A stretch of DNA of 64,000 nucleotides from an uncultured Gemmatimonadota bacterium (GTDB taxonomy: Bacteria; Gemmatimonadota; Gemmatimonadetes; Gemmatimonadales; Gemmatimonadaceae): assembly GCA_902826615.1 (NCBI GenBank), contig CADEFN010000008.1, positions 1-64,000 of the forward strand, written 5' to 3'. This document shows positions 24,289 through 33,246 of the stretch, piece after piece (position 1 is the stretch's first letter; every line of letters begins with the position of its first letter). The position numbers and the translations under genes were made by a program. The notes below the pieces were generated by a model. That model made no database searches. It saw only the letters and a list, made by a program, of their open reading frames with translations, and had not been told where the DNA came from.

Positions 24289-26070
24289 TTGCTCGCTCTC
24301 GCTCGCAAATACCGCCCGAAGAACTTCAAGACCGTCGCCGTGCAGTCGCACGTGTCCTCGACGCTCAAGGGCGCCATTGCGCGTGGACGTGTGGCCCATG
24401 GTTATCTCCTGTGCGGTCCCCGTGGGGTCGGAAAGACCACGCTCGCGCGAGTGCTCGCCATGGCCCTCAACTGCGAGAACAAGCAGGACGACGGCGAGCC
24501 CTGCGGGAAATGCCAGTCGTGCGAGCGCATCTGGTCGGGGGGAGCGAGTCTCGACGTGGTGGAGATCGATGCCGCCTCCAACCGCGGTGTCGACGATGCC
24601 CGCGAGCTGCGCGAGCGCGCGATGTACGCGCCGTCCGGCGACACCCGGTACAAGGTGTACATCGTGGACGAAGCACACATGCTCACGCGTGAGGCGTGGA
24701 ATGCGCTGCTGAAGATTCTCGAGGAGCCGCCGCCGCGCGTGGTCTTTGTCTTTGCCACCACGGAGCCGCAGAAGATCGCACAAGCTGCTGCGCCGGTGTT
24801 GTCGCGGCTGCAGCGCTTCGACTTCCGGCGCATGAGCCCGGCCGATATCCGCGCACGGCTCGGGGCGGTCCTCGAGGAAGAGGGTGTGGCAGCCGATGAG
24901 GACGCCCTCGGGATGATTGCCCGCGCCGCCGACGGGTCCATGCGGGACGGGCTCTCCCTCACCGACCAGGTGCTGGCGTTAGGCGACGGGCGCGTGACCG
25001 CGCAGGGCGTGCGCGATGCCCTCGGTCTCGTGGCCGAGGACGAATACCTCGCCCTGCTCGACATCATCGCCGAGCGGCGGGCCGGTGACATTTTCCCGGC
25101 GGTGACGCGGCTGGTAGAGCAGGGGATCGACCTCGGGCAGTTCCTCACCGGGCTCAGTGACATGGTGCGCGCCCAGCTGGCCATTTCGTTAGGCTCGGCG
25201 ACGGTGGAAGTGTCCGATGCGGCGCAGGCCGCGCTGCGTGAGCGTGCCGGGCGTCTGACCGCGGGTGACCTGCTGCGGATGTTGAGTGCGGTCTCGGAGC
25301 TGGAGGCGAAGTTCCGCAAGAGCACGCAGCAGCAGGTGCTGCTCGAGGCGATGCTGGTGCGGTTTGCCCTGCTGGATCGCACGGTCGACCTCGAGTCGGT
25401 GTTGCGCGAAATGGGGAGTGGCGGGTCGGGCGGCGCCCCAACTCGTCAGGCGGCACCCCAACGGCTCTCTGCACCCGATCGTCCCAGCGGGTATCGCGCC
25501 GATGGGGCGGCCGTCGTCCGCGAGACGACGTCGTCGGTGCCGCGGGCCTCGGAGCCGGCTCGCCCCGTCGCCAAAGACCGGGAGCCCTCGTCTCGAGCGA
25601 CGGCACCCGGCGGCATGACGGCGGTTGCCACCGAAGCACCCGTGGCCGATCGTCGCACCCCGACGTCCAGCACGCCGGTGCCGCGTCCCGTCTCGACCAT
25701 GGACATCAACTCCATCGTTGAGCAGTGGGATGACATCGGTGCCGCCACCCGGCGCGAGCGACCATTGGTGGCCGGCGTGCTCGAACATGCCATTCCGTCG
25801 GCGGTGACATCGAGTGGCGTCCTGACCCTCCAGCTCGATGGCGAGCTGCGTGGCCAGGCCCCCGTTCCCCCCAAGGATCTCCTGGCGGCGCTCACACCGT
25901 ATATCACCGGCCTCACAAAGGTGATCGTCAACGCCCCTGCCGGCACCGACCGGCCGGCGGCCGCGCGGATGACTGCGGAGTCGGTGAAGTCCGACACGCT
26001 GGCCTCGCTTCGCAAGAAGAGCCCTGTGATAGCGGCCGCCATCGACGCACTGGACCTGGAACTGCTCTAG
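24289..26070 (+). CDS. dnaX: DNA polymerase III subunit gamma/tau
   Basis: A 593-residue clamp-loader ATPase. A TTG start gives MLALARKYRPKNF, matching the usual N-terminus. AAA+ motifs are GPRGVGKTT (Walker A, about residue 44), the zinc cysteines C-x8-C-x2-C-x2-C (NCENKQDDGEPCGKCQSC), IVDEAHMLT (Walker B) and TTEPQKI. Domain III follows, then a Pro/Ala-rich linker near residues 380-480 and a C-terminal domain. I see no A-rich slippery site for a programmed gamma frameshift. It heads the dnaX-ybaB-recR cluster. Confidence 0.95.
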   Translation: MLALARKYRPKNFKTVAVQSHVSSTLKGAIARGRVAHGYLLCGPRGVGKTTLARVLAMALNCENKQDDGEPCGKCQSCERIWSGGASLDVVEIDAASNRGVDDARELRERAMYAPSGDTRYKVYIVDEAHMLTREAWNALLKILEEPPPRVVFVFATTEPQKIAQAAAPVLSRLQRFDFRRMSPADIRARLGAVLEEEGVAADEDALGMIARAADGSMRDGLSLTDQVLALGDGRVTAQGVRDALGLVAEDEYLALLDIIAERRAGDIFPAVTRLVEQGIDLGQFLTGLSDMVRAQLAISLGSATVEVSDAAQAALRERAGRLTAGDLLRMLSAVSELEAKFRKSTQQQVLLEAMLVRFALLDRTVDLESVLREMGSGGSGGAPTRQAAPQRLSAPDRPSGYRADGAAVVRETTSSVPRASEPARPVAKDREPSSRATAPGGMTAVATEAPVADRRTPTSSTPVPRPVSTMDINSIVEQWDDIGAATRRERPLVAGVLEHAIPSAVTSSGVLTLQLDGELRGQAPVPPKDLLAALTPYITGLTKVIVNAPAGTDRPAAARMTAESVKSDTLASLRKKSPVIAAAIDALDLELL

Positions 26071-26093
26071 CTCCCTCAGCCCTCAATCGACCC

Positions 26094-26423
26094 ATGGCCG
26101 ACATTTTCAAGATCCTGCAGCAGGCCCAGCAGGTGCAGAGCAAGATGGAACAGCTGCAGGAGGAGCTGGCCAAGCTCACCGTGACCGGCTCGTCCGGTGG
26201 CGGGATGGTCTCGGTGGAAACCGACGGCAAGGGGAATGTGAAGAAGGTCAAGATCGACCCGGCGGCGGTGAATCCGGCCGACGTCGAAATGCTCGAGGAC
26301 CTCATTGTCGTCGCCATGACCGAGGCGCAGAAAAAGGCGTCGGAAAAGGCGAAGGACGCTGCGCAGGCGGAGATGGGCAAACTCACGGGCGGTCTCAACC
26401 TCCCGTTCAAGCTGCCATTTTAG
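26094..26423 (+). CDS. ybaB: YbaB/EbfC nucleoid-associated protein
   Basis: A 109-residue DNA-binding protein of the YbaB family. MADIFKILQQAQQVQSKMEQ opens the first helix, ELAKLTVTGSSGGGMVSVET is the conserved G-x-G-x-G strand, and KKVKIDPAAVNPADVEMLED continues the fold. It sits between dnaX and recR as in most bacteria, starting 23 bases after dnaX. Probable role: nucleoid organisation or support of recombination. Confidence 0.93.
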   Translation: MADIFKILQQAQQVQSKMEQLQEELAKLTVTGSSGGGMVSVETDGKGNVKKVKIDPAAVNPADVEMLEDLIVVAMTEAQKKASEKAKDAAQAEMGKLTGGLNLPFKLPF

Positions 26424-26433
26424 GGGCGGAAGC

Positions 26434-26538
26434 ATGGGAGGCACGGGAGGCACGGGAAGCACGGTATTCTCGTCTGTCCCGCCAGCCTTTCGTGCCTCCC
26501 GTGCCTCCCGTGCTTCTCGTGCCTCCCGTTCCTCCCCC
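26434..26538. repeat. Inverted repeat built from a 9-bp unit (copy 1)
   Basis: The left arm has three or four CACGGGAGG/CACGGGAAG units and the right arm the complementary GTGCCTCCC/GTGCTTCTC units, separated by about 27 bases. The folded RNA would be a long GC hairpin between ybaB and recR. A second element of the same unit lies at 63155-63296. Confidence 0.75.
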
Positions 26539-27129
26539 ATGTCTGCCATCGACGACCTCGCAGGTGAACTGGCCAAACTCCCCGGCATTGGGCGCAAGAC
26601 GGCCCTGCGGCTGACCTACCACCTCCTCAAGCAGCCACCGGAACGGAGTCGTAAGCTGGCTCACGCGCTGGAGGTACTCCGGGACCGCGTTCACCCCTGC
26701 GGCGTCTGCGGAAACCTTACGGAGGACCCCGAATGCGCAATTTGCCGCGACCCAAGACGTGACCGAACGGTCATTTGTACAGTCGAAGAGGCGGCAGATA
26801 TCGGTGCCATCGAGCGGGCTGGGGAATTCCGGGGGCTGTATCACGTCCTGGGGGGGCGAATCTCTCCACTGGACGGGGTAGGGCCGGAGCATTTGACGGT
26901 GCGGGAGCTCGAAGCACGGGTGTCGGCTGGCGGGGTGTCGGAGGTCATCGTGGCGACCAATCCGAGTGTTGAGGGGGAGGCGACGGCGTTGTATCTGCAG
27001 CAGTCGCTGGTCCGGCTCGGCGTTCGGGTGAGTCGCATCGCTCGTGGATTGCCCGTGGGGGGTGATCTCGAGTACGCGGATGGGGGGACGATCGCGCAAG
27101 CGCTCTCCGCCCGTCGCGAGATGATCTGA
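26539..27129 (+). CDS. recR: Recombination protein RecR
   Basis: A 196-residue DNA-binding protein of the RecFOR repair pathway. MSAIDDLAGELAKLPGIGRKTALRLTYHLL is the helix-hairpin-helix region, CGVCGNLTEDPECAIC the four-cysteine zinc finger (about residues 54-69), and VEEAADIGAIER to VIVATNPSVEGEATALYL the Toprim domain. The start at 26539 is decided by this conserved N-terminus; an open frame further upstream only translates the repeat into Arg-Ala-Ser runs. Confidence 0.95.
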   Translation: MSAIDDLAGELAKLPGIGRKTALRLTYHLLKQPPERSRKLAHALEVLRDRVHPCGVCGNLTEDPECAICRDPRRDRTVICTVEEAADIGAIERAGEFRGLYHVLGGRISPLDGVGPEHLTVRELEARVSAGGVSEVIVATNPSVEGEATALYLQQSLVRLGVRVSRIARGLPVGGDLEYADGGTIAQALSARREMI

Positions 27130-27164
27130 GTCGCCTCGCGCGTTCCCTACCGCGCCTAACGACT

Positions 27165-27656
27165 ATGCATTTCGGAGCCACGAGCTGGTCACTGTCCGAG
27201 GCGGATCACGCCGCCATCGGGCATGTACTGCAGCGATTCCTGCACGACAGCGGTGCTCGCTGCGCTGTAGTGGTCGACAAAAGCGGGCAGCTGGTCACCA
27301 CCAGTGGCGAGCGGCCCACGTTTGATGTGACCGCCTTTGCCACCCTGGCCGCGGCCGACTTTGCCGCCAACGACCAGCTCGCCCGCCTCATCGGGGAGCG
27401 CGACTTCTCCACCCTCTTTCACCAGGGCGAACGTGAGTCGATGCTGCTGGCCGATGTGTCACATCGGGTGATCGTGGTCGCCCTCTTCGATCACCGCACC
27501 ACGTTAGGCATGGTCCGGCTCAAGATGAAGGGTGTGGTGGAGGAACTCGGGCGTGTCTTCGAGCGCATGTTCACGACCGCTGCATCGAAACCCGCCGGGC
27601 AGGCTCCGGCTCTCCTTGGCGATGTCGATGATGAAATCGACCGCCTCTTTCAGTAG
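27165..27656 (+). CDS. mglB: MglB-like roadblock/LC7 protein
   Basis: A 163-residue roadblock/LC7 domain protein (strands CAVVVDKSGQLVTTSGE, then LARLIGERDF and VIVVALFDHRTTLGMVRLKM). MglB is the GTPase-activating partner of MglA, setting cell polarity in Myxococcus and Thermus. The gene ends 21 bases before mglA, the usual order. Confidence 0.9.
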   Translation: MHFGATSWSLSEADHAAIGHVLQRFLHDSGARCAVVVDKSGQLVTTSGERPTFDVTAFATLAAADFAANDQLARLIGERDFSTLFHQGERESMLLADVSHRVIVVALFDHRTTLGMVRLKMKGVVEELGRVFERMFTTAASKPAGQAPALLGDVDDEIDRLFQ

Positions 27657-27677
27657 TCGCGAGACGGGACGCCACCG

Positions 27678-28355
27678 ATGTCGATGATCAACTACGCCTC
27701 GCGCGAGATCAACTGTAAAATCGTGTATTACGGGCCGGGACTTGGCGGGAAAACCACCAATCTCGAGCATGTGTACCAGAAGGTGTCGCCCAACACGCGC
27801 GGCAAGCTCATTTCCCTGGCGACCGAGTCGGAGCGCACCCTCTTCTTCGACTTTCTTCCGGTAGACCTCGGCACCATCCGCGGCTTCAAGACCCGCTTTC
27901 ACCTGTATACGGTGCCCGGCCAGGTGTACTACAACGCCAGCCGAAAGCTCATCCTCAAGGGGGTCGACGGCATCGTGTTTGTGGCCGATTCGCAGATGGA
28001 TCGCATGGAAGCGAATCAGGAGTCGATGCAGAACCTTTACGACAACATGCAGGAGTACGGGCTCGATCTCACGAAGATTCCCTTCGTGGTCCAGTACAAC
28101 AAACGCGACCTGCCCAACGCCGCGCCGCTCACCGATCTGCAGGCCGCCCTCAACCCGGGCTGGGAGATCACGGAGCCGGCACGGCAGCGTGTCACCCCGG
28201 ACCAGTTCAACGCCGGGGCCTACCTTGTCGAGCAGATCGCGACGGGGGAGTGGGTAGAGAAAGCACCATACTTCGAGGCCGTGGCAGTGACGGGCGAGGG
28301 CGTCTTCGATACTTTGAAGGCAGTGAGTAAACTCGTACTCAAATCGCTATCCTGA
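27678..28355 (+). CDS. mglA: MglA-type small Ras-like GTPase
   Basis: A 225-residue GTPase with [20 protein letters not shown], the P-loop [12 protein letters not shown] (about residue 20), switch region [26 protein letters not shown] (DxxG replaced by TVPGQ, typical of MglA), and NKRDLP as the NKxD guanine motif. It controls polarity, motility or envelope traffic with its partner MglB. The sequence is near full family length with intact motifs. Confidence 0.95.
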   Translation: MSMINYASREINCKIVYYGPGLGGKTTNLEHVYQKVSPNTRGKLISLATESERTLFFDFLPVDLGTIRGFKTRFHLYTVPGQVYYNASRKLILKGVDGIVFVADSQMDRMEANQESMQNLYDNMQEYGLDLTKIPFVVQYNKRDLPNAAPLTDLQAALNPGWEITEPARQRVTPDQFNAGAYLVEQIATGEWVEKAPYFEAVAVTGEGVFDTLKAVSKLVLKSLS

Positions 28356-28365
28356 CGTCAGCGCG

Positions 28366-29076
28366 ATGAACCTCCCGAACGCGATCACAATGGCCCGCAT
28401 CGCCGCCACCCCCGTGATCGTGGCCCTGATACTGAATTCGGGATGGATGCCACGGCTGACCGCCTGGCTGCTCTTTCTTGCCGCCGCGATCACCGACTAC
28501 TTCGACGGCAAGCTCGCCCGGGAGCGCAACCTCGTCACCACGCTCGGGACGCTTCTCGATCCGATCGCCGACAAACTCCTCCTGGTCGCCACCCTGGTCC
28601 CGATGTACTGGCTGACCCGTGATGTCGAGCTCCTCGCCGCAGCGCCTGCCGCCGCCCAGTGGGCCGCCGCGGACACCGTCGGGCCGGTCCTTATGGGGCG
28701 GACGATCAGCTGGCCCTTTGTCACGCCGCTCGGTCTCGTGGGCGCCCCACTCTGGATTGTCGCTATCGTCTTGGGCCGAGAGGCCTTCATGACGATCTTC
28801 CGCGAGTACGCCAAACGGCGTGGTGTGGTTATCGCCGCCATCGGACCCGCCAAGTGGAAAACCACTTTCCAGTCCATCTGGGCGGGTGCGGCGCTGTTCT
28901 GGTTCTTCGCGGCCTCCGCCGCGGCCGAACACAAATGGCGAAACGGGGCGTGGCACGCCTTCGCGCATTTCAATGGCATCGTCGGCACGCTGTCGATGAT
29001 TGGAGCCGTGACCCTCACGCTGTACTCGCTCTGGCTCTACCTGCAGCGATACGGTGGCCTGCTGATCCGCCGGTAG
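28366..29076 (+). CDS. pgsA: CDP-diacylglycerol-glycerol-3-phosphate 3-phosphatidyltransferase
   Basis: A 236-residue membrane enzyme making phosphatidylglycerol phosphate. MNLPNAITMARIAATPVIV starts like PgsA. The CDP-alcohol phosphotransferase motif D-x2-DG-x2-AR-x8-G-x3-D-x3-D is visible as DYFDGKLARERN and GTLLDPIADKLL (residues about 43-72). A 30-residue insertion around residues 95-125 makes it longer than the E. coli enzyme (182). Confidence 0.88.
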   Translation: MNLPNAITMARIAATPVIVALILNSGWMPRLTAWLLFLAAAITDYFDGKLARERNLVTTLGTLLDPIADKLLLVATLVPMYWLTRDVELLAAAPAAAQWAAADTVGPVLMGRTISWPFVTPLGLVGAPLWIVAIVLGREAFMTIFREYAKRRGVVIAAIGPAKWKTTFQSIWAGAALFWFFAASAAAEHKWRNGAWHAFAHFNGIVGTLSMIGAVTLTLYSLWLYLQRYGGLLIRR

Positions 29077-29098
29077 CATCGCTCTCCACTCGCGCCCA

Positions 29099-30352
29099 TT
29101 GCCTGCCCTCGAGATCGTTACCATCGGCGACGAGCTGCTCCTCGGCCTGACGATCGACACCAATGGAGCCTGGCTCGCCCGTGAACTCGGGTCATTCGGT
29201 GTAACGGTCGCACGGCGCGCCTCCGTGGCTGACACGGCCGAAGAGATTGTCGATGCCTTGCAGTCCGCCCTCGACCGCACCGGCGCGGTCATCACCACCG
29301 GCGGGCTCGGGCCCACAGCGGACGATCTGACCAAACCCGCTATTGCAGGCCTCTTCGGGCGCCCGCTGTACTTCGATGAAAAGCAGTGGGAGCACATCCG
29401 TCAGCTCTGGCGCTCACGGCGCGGGACCGAACCCCCGGAGATCAACAAGCAGCAGGTCATGCTCCCGGAGGGGTGCACCGTTCTCACCAACCGGCATGGC
29501 ACCGCCCCCGGCATCCTTCTCGAAGATGAGCGGGGGCGATGGGTGGCGATGCTTCCTGGAGTGCCTCGCGAGATGCGCGGGATCTTTCGCGAGGAGCTGG
29601 CTCCCATCGTCCAGTCGCGCCTGGGCGGAAACGCGCCGCCCATTCGCACGCTCACCATCCGCACGACGGGGATTGCAGAGTCAGCACTCCCAGAGCGGCT
29701 GGGAGACGCGGTTCGAGGTTTCCCGGGTCTGTCGCTCGCCTACCTCCCCGGCCAGGAGGGTGTGGACCTCCGCCTCACGTCACGGCACTTCACTCCCGAC
29801 GAAGCGGATCGCGCTCTTCGTGCTGGCGCCGATACCATCACCTCGCGGGTGGGCACTCCGGTGTACGCCGAAGGCGATACCGATATGGCGGAGGTGGTGC
29901 TGGCCGCGCTCCGCGCGCGGGGCAAACGCCTGGCCGTGGCGGAGAGCTGTACTGGAGGCCTCCTCGGAGCACGCCTGACCGCCATCCCGGGCTCGAGCGA
30001 TGTCTTCCTGGGGGGGATCATCTCCTACGCCAACGAGGTGAAGGTGGGCCTGCTCGGCGTGACCCCCGAGAGTCTCGCACAGCTGGGCGCGGTCAGCGAA
30101 GAGGTTGCACGCGCGATGGCGGCTGGTGCACGGCGTCAAACTGGGGCGGAGGCGGGAATAGGCATCACCGGAATCGCCGGGCCCGGTGGCGCGACGCCCA
30201 CGAAGCCTGTCGGAACCGTTTGCATCGCCGTGGATATCGAGGGAGAGGTCGTGGCGATCACCAGCATGATGATTGGAGATCGCGCCGAGATTCGCTTTAG
30301 GGCGGCTCAGGCCGCGATGGACATGCTGCGTCGCCGTCTGGCCCAGACCTAG
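29099..30352 (+). CDS. cinA: CinA: competence/damage-inducible protein, NMN amidohydrolase type
   Basis: A 417-residue two-domain protein. The N-terminal MoaB/MogA-like domain (EIVTIGDELLLGLTIDTNGAWLARELG, ITTGGLGPTADDLT) precedes the C-terminal PncC domain (LAVAESCTGGLLGARLTAIPGSSDVFLGGIISYANEVK, GIAGPGGATPTKPVGTV). The PncC domain deamidates nicotinamide mononucleotide to recycle pyridine nucleotides. The start is a TTG giving MPALEIVTIGDE. Confidence 0.95.
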   Translation: MPALEIVTIGDELLLGLTIDTNGAWLARELGSFGVTVARRASVADTAEEIVDALQSALDRTGAVITTGGLGPTADDLTKPAIAGLFGRPLYFDEKQWEHIRQLWRSRRGTEPPEINKQQVMLPEGCTVLTNRHGTAPGILLEDERGRWVAMLPGVPREMRGIFREELAPIVQSRLGGNAPPIRTLTIRTTGIAESALPERLGDAVRGFPGLSLAYLPGQEGVDLRLTSRHFTPDEADRALRAGADTITSRVGTPVYAEGDTDMAEVVLAALRARGKRLAVAESCTGGLLGARLTAIPGSSDVFLGGIISYANEVKVGLLGVTPESLAQLGAVSEEVARAMAAGARRQTGAEAGIGITGIAGPGGATPTKPVGTVCIAVDIEGEVVAITSMMIGDRAEIRFRAAQAAMDMLRRRLAQT

Positions 30353-30467
30353 TCGTTGGGCCGCAGGCGTTGCCCCTGCGCAAGTAGCTGTCGAGATTTG
30401 AGTTAGCATCGGCCGCACAACAGGTCGGCCGAAACCGTGCGCACCAGATACCAGTAGTCGTTGCCAT

Positions 30468-31016
30468 ATGTCAGACACAGAAAACACGCCCCCGTCCGGG
30501 GACCCGATGATTGATACCGCGAGCATCTCCGAGGCTGGAGCTGCGGAAGCGGCCAACGTGGGTGGTGATGAGTGGCAGTCCGCGTTCGAAGACCAGCGTG
30601 ACAAGTACCTTCGCCTTGCGGCCGAGTACGACAACTTCCGGAAGCGTGCCAACAAGGAACGTGAAGAAGCGGGCTGGCGCGGCATGGGGCAGCTCATTTC
30701 CGGGCTCGTGGAAATGCTCGATGACCTGTCGCGGTTTGCCCACGTCGATCCTTCCACGACCGATGCCCGGACCCTGGTCGATGGCGTCGCGATGGTCGAG
30801 AAGAAGCTGCTCAAGTCCCTGGCTGGTCACGGCCTCGAGGTCGTGAATCCCGTGGATCATCCGTTCGATCCCAACCTGCACGAAGCGGTGAGCACCGATC
30901 CCGCGGAGTCGGCGGAGATGGATCACGTCGTGTCACGTGTGTTCCAGTCGGGGTATGTGTTTCGCGGTCAGCTGCTGCGTCCGGCCCGGGTGGTCGTACG
31001 GCAGTGGAACGGCTGA
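30468..31016 (+). CDS. grpE: Nucleotide exchange factor GrpE
   Basis: A 182-residue cochaperone releasing ADP from DnaK. An acidic disordered N-terminus is followed by the long helix (DQRDKYLRLAAEYDNFRKRANKEREEA) and the beta-domain ending GYVFRGQLLRPARVVV. It precedes dnaJ by 17 bases; dnaK is not adjacent. I looked for a CIRCE operator upstream and saw none. Confidence 0.94.
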   Translation: MSDTENTPPSGDPMIDTASISEAGAAEAANVGGDEWQSAFEDQRDKYLRLAAEYDNFRKRANKEREEAGWRGMGQLISGLVEMLDDLSRFAHVDPSTTDARTLVDGVAMVEKKLLKSLAGHGLEVVNPVDHPFDPNLHEAVSTDPAESAEMDHVVSRVFQSGYVFRGQLLRPARVVVRQWNG

Positions 31017-31033
31017 CGCCGCGTTAGGCACGC

Positions 31034-32173
31034 ATGGCCCAAAGCAAGGATTTCTACGCGGTACTCGGGGTGTCGTCCACGGCTGAGGCCGACGACATCA
31101 AAAAGCAGTATCGTCGTCTGGCCAAGAAGTATCATCCCGACGCAAACGCCAACGATCCAAAGGCGGCTGATCGCTTCAAGGAGATTTCCGAGGCGTATCA
31201 GGTGCTCGGCGATGCCGAGAAGCGCAAGCAGTATGATGACATGCGCCGGCTTGGAGCGTTTGGTGGATTCGGTGCCGGTGCGCAGCAGCGCCCTCGCGGC
31301 GCGAGCACACCGCCCGGGGCCGGGACGGCCGGCGCTTCGGGCGCGGGGGCACGCTACCAGGACTTTGATGTTGGTGGTCTCGGCGGACTCGGCGATCTTT
31401 TCAGTTCGATGTTCGGAGGGGGCGCGCGGAATCCGCGCCAAAAGCAGCCCGAGGCCGGTCAGACCATCGAGTCGACGCTCGAGGTGCCGTTCCGCATTGC
31501 CGCGACGGGTGGCAAGGTGCCCATCGAGCTCGACGTGAACGACGATTGCGAGACCTGTGCTGGAAGTGGCGCGGCACCCGGTGCCACGATCAAGATTTGC
31601 CCTGAGTGTACCGGTCGCGGTGTTGTGTCGTTTGGCCAGGGCGGGTTTGCGGTCAACCGCCCCTGCCCGATGTGCGCGGGACGTGGTCAGGTTCCGAGTG
31701 AGCGCTGCGCGACGTGTGGCGGCTCGGGCGAAGTGCGTGCGCGGCGCAAGGTGGTGATCACCGTGCCGCCAGGTTCGGACACCGGAACCAAGATCCGCCT
31801 CAAGGGGCAGGGCACCAAGGGCGAGAACGGCGGGCCACCCGGTGACTTGCTGATCACTCTGCAAGTGCAGGACGATCGCTTCTACAAACGCGACGGGACC
31901 GATCTGGTTGCTGAGGTGCCACTCAACCTGGCGCAGGCCACGTTAGGCACGCGTGTGACCGTCCGTACCCTCGACGGCAAGAAGGTCACGCTCAAGGTGC
32001 CGGCCGGCACGGCCAGCGGAAAGCGTTTTCGGGTGCGCGGACAGGGGATCGAGAAAGAAGGAGCCCGCGGCGACCTGATCGTCGAGGCGACGATTGTTCC
32101 GCCGGAGTCCCTCACGGAAGAGCAGGAGGCGCAGTTCAAGGCCTTCGCCGATGCTGTTGGTATGAAGTACTGA
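31034..32173 (+). CDS. dnaJ: Chaperone DnaJ
   Basis: A 379-residue type I Hsp40. The J-domain has the HPD triad in KKYHPDANAN (about residue 34), then a Gly/Ala-rich region. The zinc-binding part has four C-x2-C-x-G-x-G repeats (CETCAGSG, CPECTGRG, CPMCAGRG, CATCGGSG), followed by the substrate-binding beta domains. It stimulates DnaK ATPase and works with the adjacent GrpE. Confidence 0.95.
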   Translation: MAQSKDFYAVLGVSSTAEADDIKKQYRRLAKKYHPDANANDPKAADRFKEISEAYQVLGDAEKRKQYDDMRRLGAFGGFGAGAQQRPRGASTPPGAGTAGASGAGARYQDFDVGGLGGLGDLFSSMFGGGARNPRQKQPEAGQTIESTLEVPFRIAATGGKVPIELDVNDDCETCAGSGAAPGATIKICPECTGRGVVSFGQGGFAVNRPCPMCAGRGQVPSERCATCGGSGEVRARRKVVITVPPGSDTGTKIRLKGQGTKGENGGPPGDLLITLQVQDDRFYKRDGTDLVAEVPLNLAQATLGTRVTVRTLDGKKVTLKVPAGTASGKRFRVRGQGIEKEGARGDLIVEATIVPPESLTEEQEAQFKAFADAVGMKY

Positions 32174-32178
32174 GGGGT

Positions 32179-33204
32179 ATGCGCTCCCTCCTTGCCACCG
32201 TTCTTCTCTTCGCCTGCGCCCCGGCTCGCGCGCCGCTCCCAGTCATGAAACCGGCGACCCCCATCATCATTGCCCATCGTGGCGCCAGTGGTCACCTGCC
32301 CGAGCACACACTCGAGTCGTATGACCTGGCCATCACCATGGGCGCCGACTTTGTCGAACCTGATGTGGTGAGCACAAAGGACGGAGTGCTGGTCACGCGC
32401 CACGAAAACGAAATCGGCAGCACCACCGATGTGGCCACGCGCTTTCCCGAGCGCAAGCGCACGGTGGTGGTTGATGGTGAGACAATCACCGGCTGGTTTG
32501 TCGAAGACTTCACCCTGGCCGAGTTGCAGACCGTGCGCGCGCGGGAGCGTTTGCCCATGCGCTCACACACGAGTGACGGAAAGTTCGGTGTCCCCACCCT
32601 CGACGAGGTGCTGGCCCTGGTGCGGCGGCGCGAACGGGAAACGGGGCGGGTGATCGGTGTCTACCCCGAGACAAAACATCCCACATACTTCCGGTCCATC
32701 GGGCTTCCGCTCGAAGACCGGCTGCTGACCGTACTTGGTGCCCATGGGTATCGTGGGCGCAGCGACGCGGTGTTCATCCAATCGTTTGAGGTGGGCAATC
32801 TGCGTGCGCTCAAGTCACGCACCGCCATTCGTCTCATTCAGCTGATCAACGAAGGTGGAGCGGTCCCGGGGGACACGCGGCTTTACTCTGATCTGGTCAC
32901 CCCCGCCGGACTGCGCGACATCGCGACCTATGCTTTCGGCATTGGACCGGCCAAAGCGCTGGTGCAACCCGTGGAGCGGGACGGGTCGTTAGGCGCGCCG
33001 ACCACCCTGGTGCACGACGCGCATGCGGCCGGGCTCGCGGTGCATGTGTGGACCCTGCGATCCGACGCCGCGTTTCTGCCGAAGGCATACAAGAGTGATG
33101 CCGGGGCGGAATGGCGTCACTTCGCCGCCCTTGGCGTCGACGGTATCTTTGGCGACTTTGCCGATGCGGGGGTGCGGGCCCTGCGCGGGGCGGTCGGCCG
33201 ATAG
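32179..33204 (+). CDS. Secreted glycerophosphodiester phosphodiesterase
   Basis: A 341-residue GDPD enzyme with a signal (MRSLLATVLLFACAPARA, with a possible lipobox at LLFAC). Catalytic motifs: IIAHRGASGHLPEHTLESY with the HRG His and the E-T pair, and GADFVEPDVVSTKDGVLVTRHE with E-x-D and the second His. It hydrolyses glycerophosphodiesters to glycerol-3-phosphate and alcohol, probably for phosphate or lipid recycling. It follows dnaJ by five bases and resembles the GlpQ type. Confidence 0.9.
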   Translation: MRSLLATVLLFACAPARAPLPVMKPATPIIIAHRGASGHLPEHTLESYDLAITMGADFVEPDVVSTKDGVLVTRHENEIGSTTDVATRFPERKRTVVVDGETITGWFVEDFTLAELQTVRARERLPMRSHTSDGKFGVPTLDEVLALVRRRERETGRVIGVYPETKHPTYFRSIGLPLEDRLLTVLGAHGYRGRSDAVFIQSFEVGNLRALKSRTAIRLIQLINEGGAVPGDTRLYSDLVTPAGLRDIATYAFGIGPAKALVQPVERDGSLGAPTTLVHDAHAAGLAVHVWTLRSDAAFLPKAYKSDAGAEWRHFAALGVDGIFGDFADAGVRALRGAVGR

Positions 33205-33246
33205 GGGACAGCGCAGACGTTCGTCGGGCTGTGGCTGATGGCGGGC

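Noticed and set aside
24289-26070. Programmed frameshift in dnaX producing gamma
   Set aside because: No A-rich slippery heptamer or following hairpin was seen in the linker region.
30353-30467. CIRCE or other heat-shock operator before grpE
   Set aside because: The only similar string (GAGTTAGCA) lacks the inverted TTAGCACTC/GAGTGCTAA pair.
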